This document shows, piece by piece, positions 58,404 to 60,000 of a stretch of 60,000 nt of DNA. The translations under genes were made by a program, and so were the position numbers. The DNA lies in the NCBI GenBank assembly GCA_015680685.1, contig MNCI01011447.1:130452-190451 (forward strand). The letters run 5' to 3'. The notes below the pieces were generated by a model. That model saw nothing but the letters and a program-made list of their open reading frames with translations, made no database searches and was not told the origin of the DNA. How positions within the stretch are numbered: position 1 is the first letter of the stretch; each line of letters opens with the position of its first letter. The DNA comes from Gnetum montanum. Lineage: Eukaryota > Streptophyta > Gnetopsida > Gnetales > Gnetaceae.

Positions 58404-59677
58404 TATGGACCTTTTAGTGTATTTTGGTGTGTGTCAAAATGTTAGGTAAAATGGAGTCAAAATTTTTTTGCATGGTTGTATGGTTATTGTGTCTATAGGA
58501 CTATGTACATGGGTAACCAACATGAGCTAAAGCCTACATAGGGGACAAGGAATGAATTGTTTAGAACTCAAAGGAGAAAGTCATCTACATAGTATTCAAA
58601 TGGACATCCAAAGAATGTGGAAAAGGACCAGATATTTTATAAGCATATTTATCATCATTAAAGTATATGGAAGATCAATGTTGTGGATAGGAAATTATGA
58701 TTTCAAAGGATTAAGAAAGTAAATAGAGACATCCTCAAGAAATAGAAGATGACTTGGTAGAATTAAAGGCTTCATAGGTAAAAACATATTTGAGAAATAG
58801 TAGATGTATTCCCTCAGGAAAAGATGTATTCATCATAGAATGACATATTTACAGAATGCAAACGAAGTTTAGAAAGATGTCTTCCATTAGACAAATATGT
58901 CTTCCAAGAATGGATATTTTAGAAAGATGTCTTCTACTAAATAAAGACATCTTCCTAGAATTGAAGGCAAATTCAAAGAGACATGTTAGGGACAAATAAG
59001 ATGTCTCCCATAACCATTAATGATTATTAGCTAGTTGTTGCACAAGTTTCAAGATGGATTTAGAAGTACAATAACTATAAGAAGACTTGATGTCCATTGG
59101 GAAATGTGCAAGATTATTTGTAATCATTGTACAATCATTTTTTAATCATTTGTATTCTCTATTGCTCTACATTATATTATCATTTGGGTGTTGTAAATAT
59201 TTCTATACCTAAATGTACAAGGATTAGCAAATTGAGTTGCATTTAATCCTTGTAATTGTTCTTCCTTATTGCCCTGTGGGGTTGATGTGCTTCTTGTAGG
59301 ATGACATCTTGCTTGACCTTTTCAAGATCCTATAAGATTGAGTTTTCAGTGCTATAGTAGAACACTCCAGTATGAAGCTCAAGATTATAAAGGTTGTGGA
59401 AGCCTGAAACCCACATTTCCAAGCCTAAAGGGACCTTTCAGGGTTGAGTGATTGGTGCTATGGTATAATAATTCAGAGTAGGACTTGAAGACTATAGAGG
59501 GTTTGGAATTTTCAGCCACATTTAGAGCAATAAAGTCTAAATGTGTGCTTGCAATTTATTCTTTGATTGTGAACTACCCAAGTTGGGAAACCACATTAAA
59601 TTTGGTGTGTGTGCTTTGTTTATTTAAGTTTTAAGTTGGGGAAGCTATTCATCCCTCCCCTTCTAAGTTTATCCACA
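58404..59677 (+). repeat. 3' LTR of element H2 (1274 bp)
   Basis: Starts tatggacctttta (TG changed to TA) and ends atccaca. It matches the 5' LTR along its length with many substitutions, including the repeat units near 59340 and 59445. Confidence 0.85.
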
Positions 59678-60000
59678 ATATATTTACTTGTTCCATTTTC
59701 ATGCATTTCTTTTCTCATATCTACATTGTATTTGTATTTTTATACCCATGTTTTACATTTTCCAATTTCCTACGTGATTTGTCAAACCATGCAAGGCATC
59801 TTGAATCTTATATTTTGGAGGTCAAGGGGATACAGGGTTGAGACTATTTTCGCTAAGGCTTTTGATTTTATAGAAATTGAAATTTTCAATTAATATAGTT
59901 TTTTGTTGTTAGAATGAGGGCCTCTTCCCAAGTTCTATGTCCAAACATTTTTGCCACTTTTCTACCACAAAATCAAATGTTGTAAACCATCCCCTCCTGC
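59678..60000. other. AT-rich flank, nothing recognised
   Basis: The open stretch that crosses from the LTR (59609-59893) is rich in Phe, Leu and Ile and has no motif. It continues past the window. Confidence 0.4.

Larger units (their letters stand above)
53438..59677 (+). mobile_element. element H2: copia-like gag-only retrotransposon with both LTRs
   Basis: The LTRs 53438-54707 and 58404-59677 are flanked by the imperfect target duplication ataga / atata (53433-53437, 59678-59682). The primer site tggtctcagagcc (54710) is of the initiator-Met type, and the polypurine tract is aaaaagggggagat (58390-58403). The internal region of 3.7 kb contains a gag frame (54762-56075) and then over 2 kb with no RT, RNase H or integrase motif. 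It is non-autonomous and of the same family as H1. Confidence 0.85.

Overview
The window is nuclear DNA of a plant, very probably a seed plant with a very large genome. It is AT-rich and, as far as I can read it, made almost entirely of old LTR retrotransposons nested inside one another. No intact host gene, tRNA, rRNA or CRISPR array was recognised. The plant assignment rests on the element types: Tat/Athila-like and chromovirus-like Ty3/gypsy elements, Ty1/copia elements with initiator-Met primer sites, and plant-type LTRs. The heavy decay, dominated by CAG>TAG, CGA>TGA and CpG>TpG/CpA changes, suggests a genome that keeps and methylates old repeats (a gymnosperm would fit), but the species cannot be named from this.

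Layout, left to right. (A) ~3.2-10.8 kb, + strand: decayed Tat-like Ty3/gypsy element with a ~190-bp tandem array before pol, then RT, RNase H, a second RNase H, integrase, a polypurine tract and a long 3' LTR. (D) 10.8-~21.7 kb, + strand: chromovirus-like pol (RT, RNase H, integrase, chromodomain), cut by two insertions. One is element C (12263-19558), a gag-protease-only Athila/Tat-like element with a 5-bp target duplication GTGGT. The other is solo LTR E (20417-~21389) of the same family. (B) ~22.1-33.4 kb, - strand: a second copy of the A family in opposite orientation, with gag at ~31 kb, the ~190-bp array at 28.3-30.25 kb, and pol at 24.4-27.9 kb. (H1) ~33.39-46.6 kb, + strand: a gag-only copia element lying in the 5' LTR of B. 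(F) 36056-44888: inserted into H1 with target duplication ACAAT; it is the least decayed element. (I) 46607-~51.9 kb, - strand: an LTR-like element that cuts the 3' LTR of H1 and holds a fragment of a CCR4/nocturnin-type deadenylase gene in sense orientation. Then come minisatellites (52.2-52.8 kb), followed by H2 (53438-59677), a second gag-only copia element of the H1 family with both LTRs.

The most interesting system is the C/E/F family. Its LTRs carry, just upstream of the TATA box, arrays of 3-14 copies of a short CpG-rich palindromic word with core GATATC. In F a similar array and TATA box occur a second time inside the element (40498-40586). They lie upstream of a well-formed candidate 5'-UTR intron and a ~929-codon reading frame (41054-43840). 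That frame has a plant-transposon-protein-like N-terminal region and a long coiled coil. F therefore looks like a gag-bearing non-autonomous element with a second transcription unit under a copy of the LTR-type promoter. All coding regions in the window are broken; the long F frame is broken only by nonsense codons.
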